Part shown: piece by piece, positions 63,308 to 64,000 of the stretch
Position numbering within the stretch: the stretch's first letter is position 1
How the letters are laid out: each line of letters opens with the position of its first letter
Assembly (NCBI GenBank): GCA_013288655.1
Contig: JABDBK010000003.1
Location: forward strand, 1 to 64,000
DNA: 64,000 nt
From: Gammaproteobacteria bacterium
Lineage (GTDB): Bacteria > Pseudomonadota > Gammaproteobacteria > DSM-16500
Direction: 5' to 3'
Notes under the pieces: model-generated
The model's input: the letters and a program-made list of their open reading frames with translations, nothing else
Database searches by the model: none
What the model was told of the DNA's origin: nothing
Program-made: the position numbers and the translations under genes

Positions 63308-64000
63308 ATGCAAAATCAGCGCGTTCACTATATTCAACGTTGGTTGGCTGACATTATAGCTGTTTTTGGCGTTATTTTAACCATTTTTTTGTGGTGTTTT
63401 TTATTTAGACATTGGACAACACTTGCTATTGGCATCTTATTCTCATTATTAAGCGGAACCAGTCTCCGTCTGGTTCAAGTTACCAAATCCCGAGACCGCG
63501 CTTTAAAACAGTTTCAACATGAGCTTACTGAACGCATTAAAGTCGAAGAAAGCAAGCAAAAACTTGAAATAGCCTTATTGCAAAACCAAAAATTACAAGC
63601 CATCGGAACCCTTTCGGGTGGTATAGCCCATGACTTTAATAATCTCATATATGCCATTAAAGGCTATGTAGAAATGGCGAGAGACGATGTGCCCAAAGAT
63701 GGCCTGGTACATAAAAATTTAGGTAAAGTATTAGAAGCTGCCCAACGAGGCCAAGAGTTAATAGCTCGTATTCTGGCCTTTGGTCGCAACCGCCAACAAT
63801 ATGAATTTCAACCTCTTCACCTGAAGTCGGTACTGGAAAGCGCTATATCCCTGCTAAAACCTACGATTCCTAGCAGTGTGGCAATCAAGCTTATGGATAT
63901 TTCTAATGATCCTCTCATCTTTGGTAATCAAACACAATTACATCAGGTCATTGTCAATCTTATCAATAATGCTGTGGATGCCATGGATGGAGAGGGGGTT
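63308..64000 (+). CDS. sensor histidine kinase (partial, runs off the right edge)
   Basis: Not in ORF track (no stop in window): MQNQRVHYIQRWLADIIAVFG...; H-box LQAIGTLSGGIAHDFNNLIYAIKGYVEMA; N-box QVIVNLINNAVDAM; AAGGAG RBS. Confidence 0.93.
   Translation, partial: MQNQRVHYIQRWLADIIAVFGVILTIFLWCFLFRHWTTLAIGILFSLLSGTSLRLVQVTKSRDRALKQFQHELTERIKVEESKQKLEIALLQNQKLQAIGTLSGGIAHDFNNLIYAIKGYVEMARDDVPKDGLVHKNLGKVLEAAQRGQELIARILAFGRNRQQYEFQPLHLKSVLESAISLLKPTIPSSVAIKLMDISNDPLIFGNQTQLHQVIVNLINNAVDAMDGEGV

Overview
This is a chromosomal window of AT-rich gammaproteobacterial DNA. Gene content suggests Legionellales (Legionella/Coxiella-like), but that placement is inference. Most of it is recognisable metabolism: (i) a tyrosine catabolism operon (hppD, fumarylacetoacetase, maleylacetoacetate isomerase, HisC-like aminotransferase, hmgA, aromatic amino acid permease) followed by an M4 metalloprotease; (ii) serS and a TCA block sdhCDAB-sucABCD with divergent gltA; (iii) glpK/glpD; (iv) fatty-acid genes (two FadL-like porins, fadB, fadA, two fadE paralogues); (v) hpt, nagZ, prmB, bolA-like, yciB, hslO, smr, udk; (vi) two GGDEF/EAL proteins flanking a PLP decarboxylase-GNAT fusion; (vii) smc-zipA-ligA and a truncated sensor kinase at the right edge. 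No tRNA, rRNA, CRISPR array or transposase was recognised. The most interesting signal is non-coding. At ~38.8-39.3 kb there is a diverged tandem duplication. Three separate blocks recur at exactly the same 267-nt offset, and they carry DnaA-box-like 9-mers (two paired head to head) plus an IHF-consensus match, in AT-rich DNA. This resembles an oriC-, datA- or DARS-type DnaA-binding locus. Other notable items are an unlisted 38-aa Lys/Arg/Ala-rich histone-H1-like ORF, two perfect 30/7/30 palindromes at the sucB|sucC and sucD|serS junctions, a dispersed TGTCATGCCAGC repeat family with apparent stem-preserving covariation, and two large orphan ORFs.
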